Below, one piece after another: positions 11,351 through 23,471 of a DNA stretch of 64,000 nt. Each line of letters starts with the position of its first letter. Positions within the stretch are counted from its first letter, which is position 1. A program made the translations under genes and the position numbers. The notes beneath the pieces are model-generated. The model did not search any database and was not told the DNA's origin. It saw only the letters and a program-made list of their open reading frames with translations. Source of the DNA: Ailanthus altissimus (lineage: Eukaryota > Streptophyta > Magnoliopsida > Sapindales > Simaroubaceae); assembly GCA_946807835.1 (NCBI GenBank), contig OX327696.1:2554501-2618500 (forward strand). The letters are read 5' to 3'.

Positions 11351-12560
11351 CCAATTGGTTGTTGCTTATCGTGCTCTAGTATTGTTTCATAAATTTCTTA
11401 TTCTTCTGACTCTTTCTCTACTTGCACTATAGTAGTTTCTAATTTATCGTTTGATGTGCTATCTTCTTCTTTCCTATGCATCTTATCTTCTGTAAATATC
11501 ACACCTTTGTTAATAACTACTTTATGGGCAGTGGGGTCCTACAAGTGATACCCCTTAACTCTATCAATTTACCTTAAGAATATACATTTTTTAGATTTTG
11601 GATCAAGTTTTGTAACTTCTTAAGTGTTATACATCACGTACATAGGACTTCCAAATGTATGTAAATTAGAATAATTATCTGGCTTACCAATCAACATCTC
11701 GATTGGTATCTTCAGATCAATTGCTATTGATGGAGATCGATTGATCACATAACATACAGTATTGACTACTTTTACCCAAAATGATTTTGTTAGATCTACA
11801 TTCATTAACACAACTCTAATTCTTTCAAGTAGAGTTTTATTCATCTACTCTACCACTCTATTTTGTTGAGGAGTGTATGTTGTTGTGAATTATCTTTCGA
11901 TGGTTTCTTATTTAAAAAATACATCAAATTTTCTGCCAGTATATTCTTTTTCATTGTCAGTCCTTAAACACTAATCTTTTTCTCAGTTTCAAGTTTCACC
12001 CATGCTTTAAAGACTTTGTATATAGAAAACTCATCTGCCATTCTTTTAATTGGATAAACCCAATATCTTATAGAGAAGTCATCAATAAATGATACAAAAT
12101 ATTTTACTTTTCCCAAAGAAGTGATTGGTGCTTGCCAAACATCAGAATGAATTAAGTCTAAGATATCATTACTCTTAGTTGTTGATGTGCGAAACTTCAA
12201 TCTATGCTGCGTACTTATAACACAATGCTCACAAAAGGTAAATAAACATTTTTAAGTCCAGAAAGTAACTTCTGATTAAAGAGAATTTTTAAACTTCGTT
12301 CTAAGATGTGACCAAATTTTTGGTGCCATAACACTAACATTTCTTTTATAAAATTGGCTAATGTAATAGATGTTTCTGCATCTAAATATGTTTTCCCTAA
12401 AAGCATGTATAAGTTAGCAATTATCTTTTCTGCCTTTATTACTATTAGTGCGCCTTTAAAAATCTTAATGATCTCATTTTGTATATGGGTTTTGCATCTA
12501 AGCTTATCTAGTTGTCCTAAAGACAATAGCTTTGTTTTCAAGACTTTCACATATCATACC
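11350..12560 (-). pseudogene. Copia integrase region, decayed
   Basis: The - strand fragments in order are: 'LWHQKFGHILERSL' (pre-integrase HxxxH zinc region) in 12215-12550; 'HSDVWQAPITSLG' followed by 'YFVSFIDDFSIRYWVY' (integrase core with the first catalytic Asp residues) in 11964-12200; and 'FWVKVVNTVCYVINRSPS' in 11620-11844. Integrase inserts the DNA copy into the host chromosome. The frame is broken between each fragment. Confidence 0.87.
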
Positions 12561-12852
12561 TCTTAGATAGTACAAATCGTTCCATCATACATCTTCAAGT
12601 TGATGGTGCCAATTCCAGTAATCTTCAAGGCATGATCATCTCCCATGAATACAAATCATCCAAAGATGGGTTTGTAATTAGAAAACCAATCTCGACAAAA
12701 GGTTTATGTAATGTTGCTCCTAAATCCATTATCCAAGCCTTAGTAAGCTTCTATCTATCCTTAAAAATAGTTATTGCCTTGCTATATAGAACGTTACCAT
12801 CATCAGAAGTACTTACAATACAGCCTTTAGATTTTAGTTGCCCAATAGCCTT

Positions 12853-13850
12853 TTATACACCTTTCTTATATCGACACTCATTTTTGAAATGCCCTTTCTT
12901 GCCACAGTTGTAGCACTTGATATTCTTCTTACTCATTGACTTTGATCTTTCTTGTTTGTGACTTTTAGTGAAGCCATGCTCCATTAACCTGCCTTTAGTC
13001 ATCGGTAAAGCCTCCGCTTGCTGGGAACTAGTTACTCTGTCTTTCTCATTTTTAAGCTTGCTTTTTTCTTCAAGAATAGAGGTTGTAACATCTTCAAAAA
13101 CTAGATAGTCCATTAGGAGGTTATTGGTAAAGCTAATGATTAGATGGTCAGTGAAGCCATGCTCTATTAACCTGCCTCTTCTTCAAGAATAGAGGCTGTA
13201 ACATCTTCGAAAACTAGATAGTCCATTAGAAGGTTATTGGTTAAGCTAATGATTAGATGGTCATATGAATTTAGAAGACTTTGGAGTGGAATCGCAACAC
13301 GTTCATTTTGCCTAATATTGTAACCAAAAGTAAAATATTAAGAAAATAAAGTATTGAGAGTGTTAAGATGATTAGTATCGTCGTAGATTCTAGCATCCGT
13401 AGAGTATAGAGTCTTCTTTTCAAGAAGATCTTGTTATGAAGAGACTTTGTGTCGTACAATATTGTCAGAGTGTCCAATATCTCCTTCACCATCTTATTCT
13501 CTGCTATGCTTGATCAAACTTCATCTGCTAATTCTAGATGCAAGTTGGCAATAGCATCTCTATTTATCTCTTCTCATTTTTCATCAGTCATACTTATTGG
13601 TCTGTCACCATTTATTGCCAGACAATGGTCCTTCCTTAAGATTGTCATCATTCTTATCTTCCACGATGAGAAATTATTCTCGTTAGACTTCTCTATCTTG
13701 TACTTTGCCATCATTTTGATTGACTACGATATACTTATCATTCGAACTAGCTCCCACTATTTCAATGTAAACAGTACCATATATACAAACAATACCGTAT
13801 ACTTGAATAGTATTGTATATAAATAGTACCATATATGTGAATAATTATAC
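12853..13850 (-). pseudogene. Copia gag with CCHC zinc knuckle, decayed
   Basis: 'CYNCGKKGHFKNEC' near 12856-12915 is an intact CX2CX4HX4C zinc knuckle, the nucleic-acid-binding motif of Gag. Upstream, 13271-13492 gives 'EILDTLTILYDTKSLHNK', the typical Copia gag (UBN2-like) block. A short local duplication repeats 'aactagatagtccattag' at about 13100 and 13214. Several stops are present. Confidence 0.85.
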
Positions 13851-13904
13851 ATTGTGAATAATTCCCTTGAACGATATACCTTCACCTAAAAGCCCCGAAG
13901 CTCT

Positions 13905-14393
13905 TGTTATGGAGATTTATAGGTTGAAGCAGTATCTTAATTTAAGGTAGTAGATATGATAAACTGGAGAAAGTAAATGACACAAATATTTTATGCGAAA
14001 AACTCATAAACAAATTGAGGAAAAAATTATGGGGCAAGTATAGAAAATTTTCACTATGAAAATGAGATTACAACTACTCTATAATTATAATGAGAAAACA
14101 ATTTTCTCTCTCTTGAAACTATGAGATACACCTCAACCTCACATTTCTCTCTTAAAAAGTAAGGAGAAACTAAACAATTTACTCTAAAATAAAGTATGAG
14201 ATTGGATTATGGGATGGTTTTCATGAACTAATGGAGCATCTCTATTTATAGGAGGAGGTGTTATTGTTTGAATTGAACAAATCTTCTTTAGTCTTCAAAA
14301 AATGACACACATTGAATTCAAAAATTTAGGCCACTAACCATTTCTTTCTTCACAAATGGTGGCTTCAATTTTAGTATGCCACCAACCACAACA
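13905..14393 (-). repeat. 5' LTR of Copia element (right copy)
   Basis: Begins TGTTATGGAGATTTATAGG and ends CCACAACA, immediately followed by AATTT. It pairs with 8841-9316. Confidence 0.9.
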
Positions 14394-14495
14394 AATTTAT
14401 CTCTATTGTCCAAGTTATTGTTTATGAAATAAAAAAATTATTGATGAATAAAATAGTTTCAAACTACATTTTTACTTACTGATCAATTCAGGGGT
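14394..14495 (+). other. Paralogous 3' flank of WSD (empty CACTA site)
   Basis: Continues the pseudogene's 3' flank. It matches 51145-51205 and then jumps to 57398-57460 of the intact copy, with 'aaaatagtttcaaactac' uninterrupted where the intact copy carries a CACTA element. Confidence 0.88.
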
Positions 14496-17390
14496 TGCTT
14501 AAACGGAAAATACACAAATAAGATTCCAATTGTTTTATAACTATTTTGTTGATATTTCGGATGTAACAAATTGAGCTTGAAACTAGTAGGAATTCAACAC
14601 TTCTCAAGCGTAAATCCTGATTTTCTAATATTACTTCATATGAAATTGAAAAGAACAAAGAATATTATCATTATTATTAGTGAGAAAATTTCATCTAAGT
14701 AGAAACGAAAATTATTAAGTTTCCCCATATAAGAAAAAAGTAAAAAGATAAATAAATTTATAAAGAAAATAGTCACACCACCTAATAAGTTAATCTTTTT
14801 ATGTTAGATGTTAAGAATCTTGACCCAATCCTTGAATCTCCTTTAACCATAAATGCTAACATGTGAATAAGGAGCAAATTCGGAGAGATGATGGGTTACT
14901 TTATTATAAACTTTGCGACAAAAACTAAAACTAAAACTAAAACTAAAACAAGAGCTGAATTTAAAGTAGGAAGGAGATCTTGTAACAAAAGATCTTCATC
15001 TACAAGAATAATAATAAACATCTGGTTGACGACAGAGAATTTGACTCCCCCATAATTGTATGTAAGCTGCAACTCATCATCGTAGTGATCCCTCTATAGA
15101 TAACTCTTAGTCTGCGTAATTTCAATAGAAAATAAGCCATCACTGTCTTGCACTTATTTGTATTCAACAAGTGGTGTTAGTGCAAGTATTCAAAATTTCA
15201 GTATTTGATATTAAAGATAGTTTGTCAGAGAATGTTATTAAGGTGTTGTCAGAAGTTCAAGACAGTAATTAAAAACTCTTAGTGAAATAATAATGATGTA
15301 AAACAGCAGAAGGATGATACCATTTTAAAAAAGTGATTGGCTAAAGCTGGTAATAAGGCCATGTTAGGTATTAAAAAACATTGGAACACCTACTATGGTA
15401 ACACTTTATTGGAAAAAAAAATAAGTGCAAATATATAAGTAGACAGTTTTGGTTGGATTTGGTTTTATGATTAAATTAAAAATTGAATTAAGCTGATCAA
15501 TTTTTAAAATAGGAACTAAAATTTGAAGTTGAACCGAACCAAATCTATCAATTTCAGTTCAGTTTACTTGTCTGGGCCTGCGTTTTGAGGTTTCTGTTAG
15601 AGTTACTTTGTTGGGTTGTTTGAGTTTATTTTCAGGCTTATTTTGTCTTACAATTTAGACTTCCTTTTAGGTCACTTAACGTTCCTATGTTTTTTACCAT
15701 TATAAAGTCAAATAATCTTTTTTTGTTAAAAAATTACATCTTCTATTCTAATTTCATTTTATAATAGGACAATATATCAAGCATTATCATATTATACTAC
15801 AGAAAATAAATTTAAAATTTATGATACACCACAAAAAATATTCCTATATTTTATAGCTTTATTTCTTTCTTCTAAAATTACTTCCTTGAACTTCATCTGA
15901 GTTTATCTAATTATTTATAAAAAAAATTAAAAAATATATATATATATAAACCTTCAACAAAGTCTATAACCATTCCATCGAGAGAAAAAAAAAAAAACAA
16001 AGTCTATAACCAAATGTATATACAAATATCATTAAATTCACATTTTAAACAAACGAAAATAAATCTACAACCTAAGTTCAAATTCCAAATAAATCAAAAT
16101 GTCTAAATCTTCAAGAAAATTAAAACCAAAGTCTCCAATAAGAACACACAACCAAACTCCACAATGGCGCCACCAAACAAACCGATCATAATCACATAAA
16201 TAATTACCAAGAAAATACAAAAATAATAATTTTGGATGAGTGTATTACAATGCATCTGTTCTATTCTACTTCCATAAGAAATGCTTTTTTTCTTCCAATT
16301 CATGTAATGTTCTTGTTTAAACGTAATAAGAAGATTTTCATTTAACCCAACATAATACAGTAATTTAAGTAATTTACTAAATGAAAGTGGAGAATTTTCG
16401 TTTATCAAAAAATAAAAATTACAAAGAAAGTGAAGAATTTTTATTTAACCCAATATAATATTAGTACAAGAGCCCGTAACTAGAGACAAGTACAGCAGAT
16501 TACAGATTTATTAAAATCATTACCTTGCATTCTCTCACTCAAAGAAATTAATAAAGACTAGCTCAGGTAATTAAGGTAAATCAAGATGGGCATTGGGATA
16601 GAGAAAATATATCATTTCCGAAAAATTAATAATCACTTAAAAATCATATCTGTAATACGTTTACAAAATATTTTCGGAAATGAAGCACCCATATAAAGAA
16701 ACATACATAATCTAACAACAGAAATATACAATTTATTTAAGAAAATGAATTATATAATTACATGTGTTCTTATGTAATTCACTCTTTTTTCCATTTTCGA
16801 GGGAACATCTTTTATACAATTAATTACAGTAAATCTGGAATCAACAACAACATGACGCAGAACAAAACAATTGTCTTTTTTAAAGGTTTTATTTGAAAAC
16901 GTTTCTTACTAGACACTTTCCACACTTAATTAATAAATTGTAGAGACCTGAAATTCGTTAACCTTTTCTTCAATATGTGAACTTCTGTAAGCAAACATTT
17001 ATTTATTTGTATTATAATCGACTAAGAATACGACTCTGTAGCCTGCTCCATCCTAGTCATTCTGTATTATAATTATTTCCCACAGACAATTTAGGCCAGA
17101 TATTTCATTGGCATATAATAGCAAGAATTAATGATGCTGGAATGATTAATAATTTCATAAGAAGACAAAATTCTATACACCTATACTATATATAATGTGC
17201 ATAAGCATTAAAAGAAAAATCTATTTAGTTAAAATAATTTAAAATATATATATCAAAAATATAAAATTTGTACTAAAACTAAAGTAATAGAATTTTTTTT
17301 TTTCTATCAAATCACAACAGAGAACTATTATTGAGAATAACCTAATACGAAGTTGAAATAACCTAATATGAAATTAAAAAAAAAAATATT
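14496..17390. other. AT-rich intergenic DNA
   Basis: No gene or RNA could be supported. It contains a short (AAAACT)n run at about 14920-14950 and poly-A or poly-T runs. A 101-codon open frame at 16103-16408 (- strand) has no recognisable domain and AT-rich composition; I do not call it. Confidence 0.45.
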
Positions 17391-17573
17391 TGCTACACTT
17401 CTCAAATGATAATTCTATTTTTTTTAATATCAAATGATGTGTCAAATAATTATTGGGTGATGAAATAATGTAATGAATTATTTCAAAATTTGTACTATTT
17501 CATCATCCAATAATTTTTTGACATTCTAATTTGGAATAAAAAATTTGATATATCATTTAAGAAGTGTAGTATG
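17391..17573. mobile_element. MITE-like palindromic element
   Basis: The left arm 'CTACACTTCTCAAATGATA' and the right arm read in reverse 'CTACACTTCTTAAATGATA' pair. The matching continues inward through 'AATTATTGGGTGATGAAAT' for about 80 bp per arm. There is no coding. Foldback structure and small size fit a miniature inverted-repeat element. The target-site duplication was not resolved. Confidence 0.7.
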
Positions 17574-17575
17574 AC

Positions 17576-17843
17576 TCTTTCTTAAAGAATAATGCTATAT
17601 TTTTTTAATGATATTTTAAAATTTTCTTTTTAATGATATATCAAGCAATTATTAAGTGGTGAAAAAGTGCAAATTTTAAATCGTCAATTATACTATTTCA
17701 CTACCAAATGGTTGTTTAGCACATTATTTAGGATAATTTTTTTAAAAAATTTATAATATTTTATCACTCAATTATTACTTGACACGTTAATTTAAAATAA
17801 AAAAATTTAAGATATCATTTGTGAAGAGTAATATTACTGTTTT
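17576..17843. mobile_element. Second, diverged MITE-like element
   Basis: Shares 'atatatcaagcaattattaagtgg' and 'caattattacttgacacg' type blocks with the neighbouring palindrome, with imperfect inverted arms. Probably an older copy of the same family placed next to it. Boundaries are approximate. Confidence 0.5.
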
Positions 17844-18151
17844 TTAAAATTTTATATCATTATTAAAATTCTAGCTAAAAGAATTAAATTGCCACAAATT
17901 TGCCTTTCAAAGATAAATGAATAAATAAATAAATAATACTTATGGCTTTCAAACTCAAAAATGTAATTGAAAATTCTGAGTAGATTTGGGGGAGAAAAAA
18001 GAAACGTTATCACACCGACAATGAAATATAAATGAAATTGGTCAAAAAAAGTAAATCAGTTCACGTAAATCCACTTCTTTTTGCTCCTCAAAATTGGCAA
18101 GTGGGAGTTAGTATCAGTTTCGTCCTACCGTTGGTTATGTGGTGACTTACG

Positions 18152-19509
18152 GTGGTTTCTTTTTCGGTTGTTTTCCGACTAGTTTTTGTAGTATTCTTCG
18201 TGGATATTGACGAGATTATTTCCCGTTATTCTAGTCTAGATTTGAACGATGATCACTTGCCGGTTTCCCATCTCTCCAAGCGCTCATGTTCCGCGGGTGA
18301 TAAGCGTATATCGCTTTCCCTTGTTGGTAAAGTGTTATGTTCGAGACCTGTGAATAGGGAGGCTTTCATTGGTAGTATGAAAAAAATCTGGACAACCACT
18401 AAAGAGTTCTACATTGAGGTGGTTCACCCAGGACAAAATTTGTTCGTCTTTTCTTTCAGAGCAGAAGGTGACAAGAAGAGAGTTTTATCTGGGAGTCCCT
18501 GGTCCTTTGATAATTGTTTAATTGTCTTTGCTGAACCTACGGGTCTTGGGCGATTGACAGATCCTTCATTTGATAAAGTCTCTTTTTGGGTACAATTACA
18601 TGGTCTCCCTTTATATCTCATGAATGTTAAGGCTGGTAAGGCACTTGGTACTTTAATTGGCTTTGTTGAGGAAATTGATCGAGGGGCTATTAAAGAATAT
18701 ATTGGCAAGTTCCTTAGGCTGCGTATCAGGGTGAACATTAAAGAGCCTCTTAAGCTAGCGATTCGTATAGCAGTTGGCGCGGAAAATAAAATTGTGACAG
18801 TTCTCCTTCGTTACGAAAGGTTGCCTGAATTCTGTTATGACTGTGGTCGTCTTGGCCATTTATCTCGGGAGTTTCCTCAACGATCTTTAGTTAGCATGAT
18901 CTTGGATGATAGCTATTATAGTGCATGTATACATGATGTCCTTGCAACTCGCTCAGAGTTTGGATCTTCGAAGAGGCCTCGAGATTCCACCGATAAACAG
19001 GCCCGACAATTTCCAAAAGAACTCGGAAGGTTTCTCAAAAAGCTCCCAATGCTGTGCTCTGGCGTAAGAAGAATATTGCTCATTTTCAAGGAAATGGGTT
19101 ATTGGCTCAGCATTGTGGGAAGCAGCCTTTCTGTGACACTCCCCCTATGGTGGTTTCTAATACTTCAGATACCTTGATTTTCAATCCTTCAGACTGCTCC
19201 ATGGAGCCTTTCTCTTCTGGTTCTCATGCTATCAATCCGTTCACTGGAATGATTTTTGATGACCCTATTCAGAACGAGACTTGTGTTTTTCCCAAGGCGA
19301 GAACTAATTTTCTTTCAAATGTGGACCTCTCAAATTCTTTCACTTTTCAGACTCCTGATGTTGATACGGATAAGGCTTTAGATAAAGAACCCAGGAAGTT
19401 TTCTAAACACCGGTCTTCTAATTCTCCCAAGATGCTTTTCAATTTTGAAAAACATTCCGCTAAAGAAAACTCCTCCTCAAAATTGGTAAGCGATATATCG
19501 ACTTGGAAG
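18152..19509 (+). pseudogene. LINE ORF1: DUF4283 / zinc-knuckle Gag-like protein
   Basis: The frame 18152-19177 encodes the DUF4283 block, with 'FWVQLHGLPLYLMN' and 'GALI/GTLIGFVEEID'-type segments, followed by a zinc knuckle 'CYDCGRLGHLSREF' near 18835-18876. The last cysteine of the CCHC is Phe (C to F). A frameshift near 19060 moves the continuation to another frame (19054-19509). The expected start, by comparison with family members that begin at this 'DEIISRYSSLDL' segment, falls at 18206, which reads ATT rather than ATG. The frame is otherwise open upstream, without an ATG. In plants this protein binds element RNA. Confidence 0.8.
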
Positions 19510-19514
19510 CCGAG

Positions 19515-19775
19515 TATAAGAACCGTGTTTGGCTGAATAGAAAGTGAATAGAAATGCAGAGAAGCAAAGAGAATTTTATTAATTGACTACAGACTTATTA
19601 CTTGTATTTATACTCAAAGTTTGTAACTAATTATACACGTGTCCCTTGATCCATGATTTTAGCTAACTATCTAACAACCTTAACCAATTTACAACATTCT
19701 AACTACTCATTAATCCATGCTGGCACTCTAGGAAATTGTAGCAATTAGCACTCCAGACAGTTGCAGCATCCAATA
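19515..19775 (-). repeat. 3' LTR of nested-host Copia (left copy)
   Basis: 261 bp. It aligns with 30049-30372 except for indels and one subrepeat fewer. On the - strand it is preceded by a purine-rich GAGGGAA, a plausible polypurine tract. Confidence 0.9.
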
Positions 19776-19799
19776 TTCCCTCATAAGCTCAAGGTCTGG

Positions 19800-20536
19800 G
19801 AAAGACATTGAGCTTGGATCGAAGATACGAAAATCGACTAAATGATAAAGGCTTAGTCAATAAATTTGCAAGCTGATCATGTGTGGGAACATATCTAACT
19901 TCCAGTTGCTGACTTGCAATTTTTCCTTAATGAAATGTACATCAAGCTCGATATGCTTTGTACGAGAGTGAAAAACTGGATTTAAGGCAAGTGCCTATGC
20001 ACTTTGGTTATCTCACCAAAGAATGGGGATTGAAAAGAATCCTACTTGTAGCTCTGACAGTAAAGAACTAAGCCACAAAATCTCAGAACATGCAAAGGCC
20101 AATGCTCTATACTCAGCCTCAGTTGAAGATCGAGAAACCACATTCTATTTTTTGGAAGACTAGGAAATAAGATTGTTTCTAAGATAAATGCAGTAGCCAC
20201 TAATGGATCTTTTATCACTCACGTCAGTACCCTAATCAGAATCTGAAAAATCAGTGAGTTTAAGATCACCAGAACTCATAAATTCAAGCCTGTAAGAAGC
20301 AGTAGCTTGCAGATACCTAAGAACTCGTTTACAAGCTTATCAATGCTTGATAGTTGGAGAAGACAAGTATTAGCTCAGCTTATGTATAGAGAAAGCTAAT
20401 TCAAGCCTTATAAGAGTTGTGTATTGTAAGGCACCAACTATGCTTCTATATAAAGTTGGATCTTCAAATGCAGAGTCCATATCAGCAAGCAGTTTTTGAT
20501 TTAATATCATAAAAGTATCACAGCCTTTACAATCCT
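19800..20536 (-). pseudogene. Copia RNase H region, decayed
   Basis: The sequence following the RT frame on the - strand aligns by position and by short blocks with the C-terminal RNase H part of Copia Pol, but stops break it. The assignment is mainly from position between RT and the 3' LTR. Confidence 0.65.
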
Positions 20537-21388
20537 TCATTCCAGCCTTTTCAACAGATCATAAATATATTTAGTCTGAGACAAGTGTAAACCAGACTTA
20601 GTAGAAGTTACCTCTATGCCAAGGAAATAATTGAAACTTTCTAAATTCTTAAGAGCAAAAGTAGCACCAAGATACTGAATAAATTGCTCCAGAAAGGAAT
20701 TATCAGACCCTGTAACCAATATATCATCAACATAAACCAAGACAATAATTAATTTTCCAGAGACTTTTCTCAAAAACAAAAAAGTGTCTGACTTGGAATT
20801 AACAAAATCCCATTGAAGTAAGGCTGTTTTGAGTCTATCATACCAGGCCCTTGGAGCCTGTTTAAGTCTATAAATTGCCTTGTTGAGTTCACATACATAA
20901 GATGGATAAACAGGATCCACAAAGCCAACTAGTTATCTCATATACACCACTTCAGATAAGTTGCCATTCAAAAAGGCATTGGTGACATTTATTTACCTTA
21001 TAGTCCAATGATTCATGACTGCAAGGCTCAAGATAACTCTTACTGTTGAAGGCTTAATAATAGGACTAAATGTGTCAAAATAATCAACCCCAGGTGTTTG
21101 CAAGAAGCCTTTTGCTACCAATCTTGCTTTATACTTAGCTACTGTTCCATTTGGGTTATATTTTACTCTGAGCACCCATTTATTATCAATAACCTTTATG
21201 TTATCAGCTTCCGGAACAAGTGTCCAAGTTGCATTTCTCATCAAGGCAGAGTACTCTTCAGTCATATCAGAATACCACTCTTTATTCTGCAAAGCTTCCT
21301 TAACTGACTTAGGTTCCAATTGAGCTGTATGTAACTGGATAGTATAAGCCTTTGGCTTTGTGATTCCAGAATTGGATCTAGTTCTCAT
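20537..21388 (-). pseudogene. Copia reverse transcriptase, nearly intact in two frames
   Basis: Frame 20993-21388 has the RT N-terminal part ('WTLVPEADN', 'KWVLRVKYNPNG', 'YKARLVAKGF', 'DYFDTFSPIIKPSTVR'). Frame 20537-20920 has 'AIYRLKQAPRAWYDRL' and the catalytic 'VYVDDILVTGS'. Only about 70 bp separate them, with a break. This is the best conserved pol segment in the window, consistent with a younger element than the Copia at 8841. Confidence 0.92.
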
Positions 21389-21562
21389 AGAATGAGTTGA
21401 GATAGGTTTTGAAAGTTGAGATGAATATATATGTGTAGCTGAGGTTGTGTGTAGGGAATTTGAATGGAAATTTGTATGTACAAGTTGTATATTTGAAGGT
21501 GGATGTTGTAACTGTAAATGAGAGTTGTACTGTGTGTGTGGAGATCTATGAGATTGATTATG

Positions 21563-23100
21563 CTAAATTCGATGAAGAGGATCACCTGCTGCTGATGTGA
21601 ATATTATTGTGGAGGACTTTAAAACACTAGGAATAGACTCAAAAAAGAATTGATGTGAATGATTTGAAGAGACTGCAGTATCAGATTCAGAGCAAGACTG
21701 TGATGAGAACAATTGATGATATGAAAAATTATTCTCATTGATGCTAACGTGCCTAGCTACATATATCTTGCCAGAAGGATGTAAGTATCTATATCCTTTA
21801 TGATTTATACTATATCCTAAGAATAGATACTTTTTAGAATGAAAATTTAATTTGGCTGTGTTATATGGTCTGAGAAAAGAAAAACTTGCACATCCAAAGA
21901 CTTTTAGAAAGGCATAATCAAGTGTTTGATGAAACAAGCATTCAAAAGGTGATTTATGGTGAAGAACAGTAGTAGGCATTCGATTAATCAGATATGAAAC
22001 TATACTAAATGCATCCCACCAAAAAGAGATAAGCATATTAGCTTTTGCAAGTAAGGTTAAACCAGTTTCAACTAAGTGCTTATGTTTTCTCTCTATAACA
22101 CCATTTTGATGATGTGTATGAGGACAAGGATGCCTAAAATGTATCTCCTCTTGAGTTAAGAAACTAACAAATGACCTAAATTCACCTCCCCAATCAAATT
22201 AAAAGGTTTTAATGTGTTTATCAAGCTATTTTTCAACAAGAACTTTAAAGGTTTTGAATATGTCTAGTGCTTCTGATTTTGCTCGCATTGGAAAAAGCCA
22301 ATTGTACCTAGTGAAGTCATCTAAGAAACAAATATAATATCTATAACTTCTCTTATTTCAATTGAAGAAGGTCCCCAGACATCAGCACATACAAGTTCAA
22401 GAGGTTGTTTAGTTCTAATATCAGTACAAGCATAATGGAATCTATGCATTTTTCCCATCTCGCAAGAGTCACAAAACTCAGGCTTGTAGCTTTCATTACT
22501 TTATGTTATTGAATTACAAGAGTTGACCACAGTTTTAAGAGCATAGGGACTTGGATGACCAAGCCTTCGATGCTATAAACTGTAATTTGATATATTTTGA
22601 TACCTTGAATTTGACACAAACAGATTATATAGAACTAAGCCTTATTTTTTGATAGAATTTGAAACAAACACTGATGATGAGTCAACTGCACCAGACTGAC
22701 TTTTATTTATATTACAAGATGCACTTAATGAACACAAAGACAACATAGATGTAGGATGGTTATTTAACAATGGTGTAGCAACATAAAAATTTAACTTGTC
22801 AAATGAGTTGCATGGACTATCAGTGAGAAGCAATTTATAAAGTCCCTTTACAGCAACACTTTTGAGCAGTAAATTTTCTTTCTTCTTGTCATTAATCAAG
22901 CACAAATCAGAATGAAATTCAACAAAAACATTGTTATCAGTAATCAATTTTGAAATACTGATCAAATTTTTAGTGATTAAAGGGATATATAGCAAATCTT
23001 TAAGAACTAATCCATTTCTAGAATCTGTTCTAAGCGAAGCATTACCAGTAGCTAAAATTTGCAGGCCTAAACTATTACCAATTCAAAGTTGCTCATTACC
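21563..23100 (-). pseudogene. Copia protease-integrase region, decayed
   Basis: Frame 22642-22995 ('LYIPLITKNLISISKL') is the conserved segment after the protease. Near 23150, 'YLDLGATHH' stands where the family has D-S/T-G at the protease active site, with Ser replaced by Leu. Frame 21563-22036 ('SYLINRMPTTVLHHKSPFE', 'LKVFGCASF') is the integrase C-terminal region. Stops separate these frames. Confidence 0.85.
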
Positions 23101-23329
23101 TAAATATTCTTCCTTGTCAGCAATGTTAAAGGCATTATTTTTCAAATGATGTGTTGCTCCTAAGTCTAGATACCAGTTGTGATCAGCAAGGTTTTCTTGA
23201 GAAGCATGTATAGCTATGAAAGCTACTCTTCAACCTTCTGTTCCTGTTCCAGAATCTTGATTATGATACTCCTGATAGTCGGTGTTTCTATTTCCACCAT
23301 GTTCTCTAGCAGCATCCTCCTTGTAATAC

Positions 23330-23466
23330 CTATACTAGCATTTGGAAGCTGGATGTCCAGGTTTTTCATATATTTGACAAATTAGTTTTGGCAAACCACC
23401 TCTACCATATTGACTAAATCTACCTCCACCTTGATTCTAAACTTTATTCCTTCCTCTTCCTTGTAG
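23330..23466 (-). pseudogene. Copia gag zinc-knuckle segment
   Basis: The - strand gives 'CQIYEKPGHPASKC', a CCHC zinc knuckle in which the second cysteine is Tyr (TGT to TAT). It lies just inside the nested Athila-like insertion and is the C-terminal part of the gag found at 29174-30029. Confidence 0.75.
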
Positions 23467-23471
23467 ATTAC

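Larger units (their letters stand above)
8841..14393 (-). mobile_element. Copia LTR retrotransposon, degenerate, in WSD pseudogene 3' flank
   Basis: A complete 5,553-bp footprint: TG...CA ends, flanking AATTT duplication, two LTRs (8841-9316 and 13905-14393), and gag, integrase, RT and RNase H fragments in Copia order on the - strand. All coding regions have stops and frameshifts. Just inside the 5' LTR (- strand) only AGAGC of a canonical tRNA-iMet primer site (TGGTATCAGAGC) is seen, implying a small deletion. The LTRs differ by indels and substitutions, so the insertion is not recent. Confidence 0.92.

Noticed and set aside
16103..16408. 101-codon frame on - strand
   Set aside because: AT-rich, no homology recognised, no supporting context.
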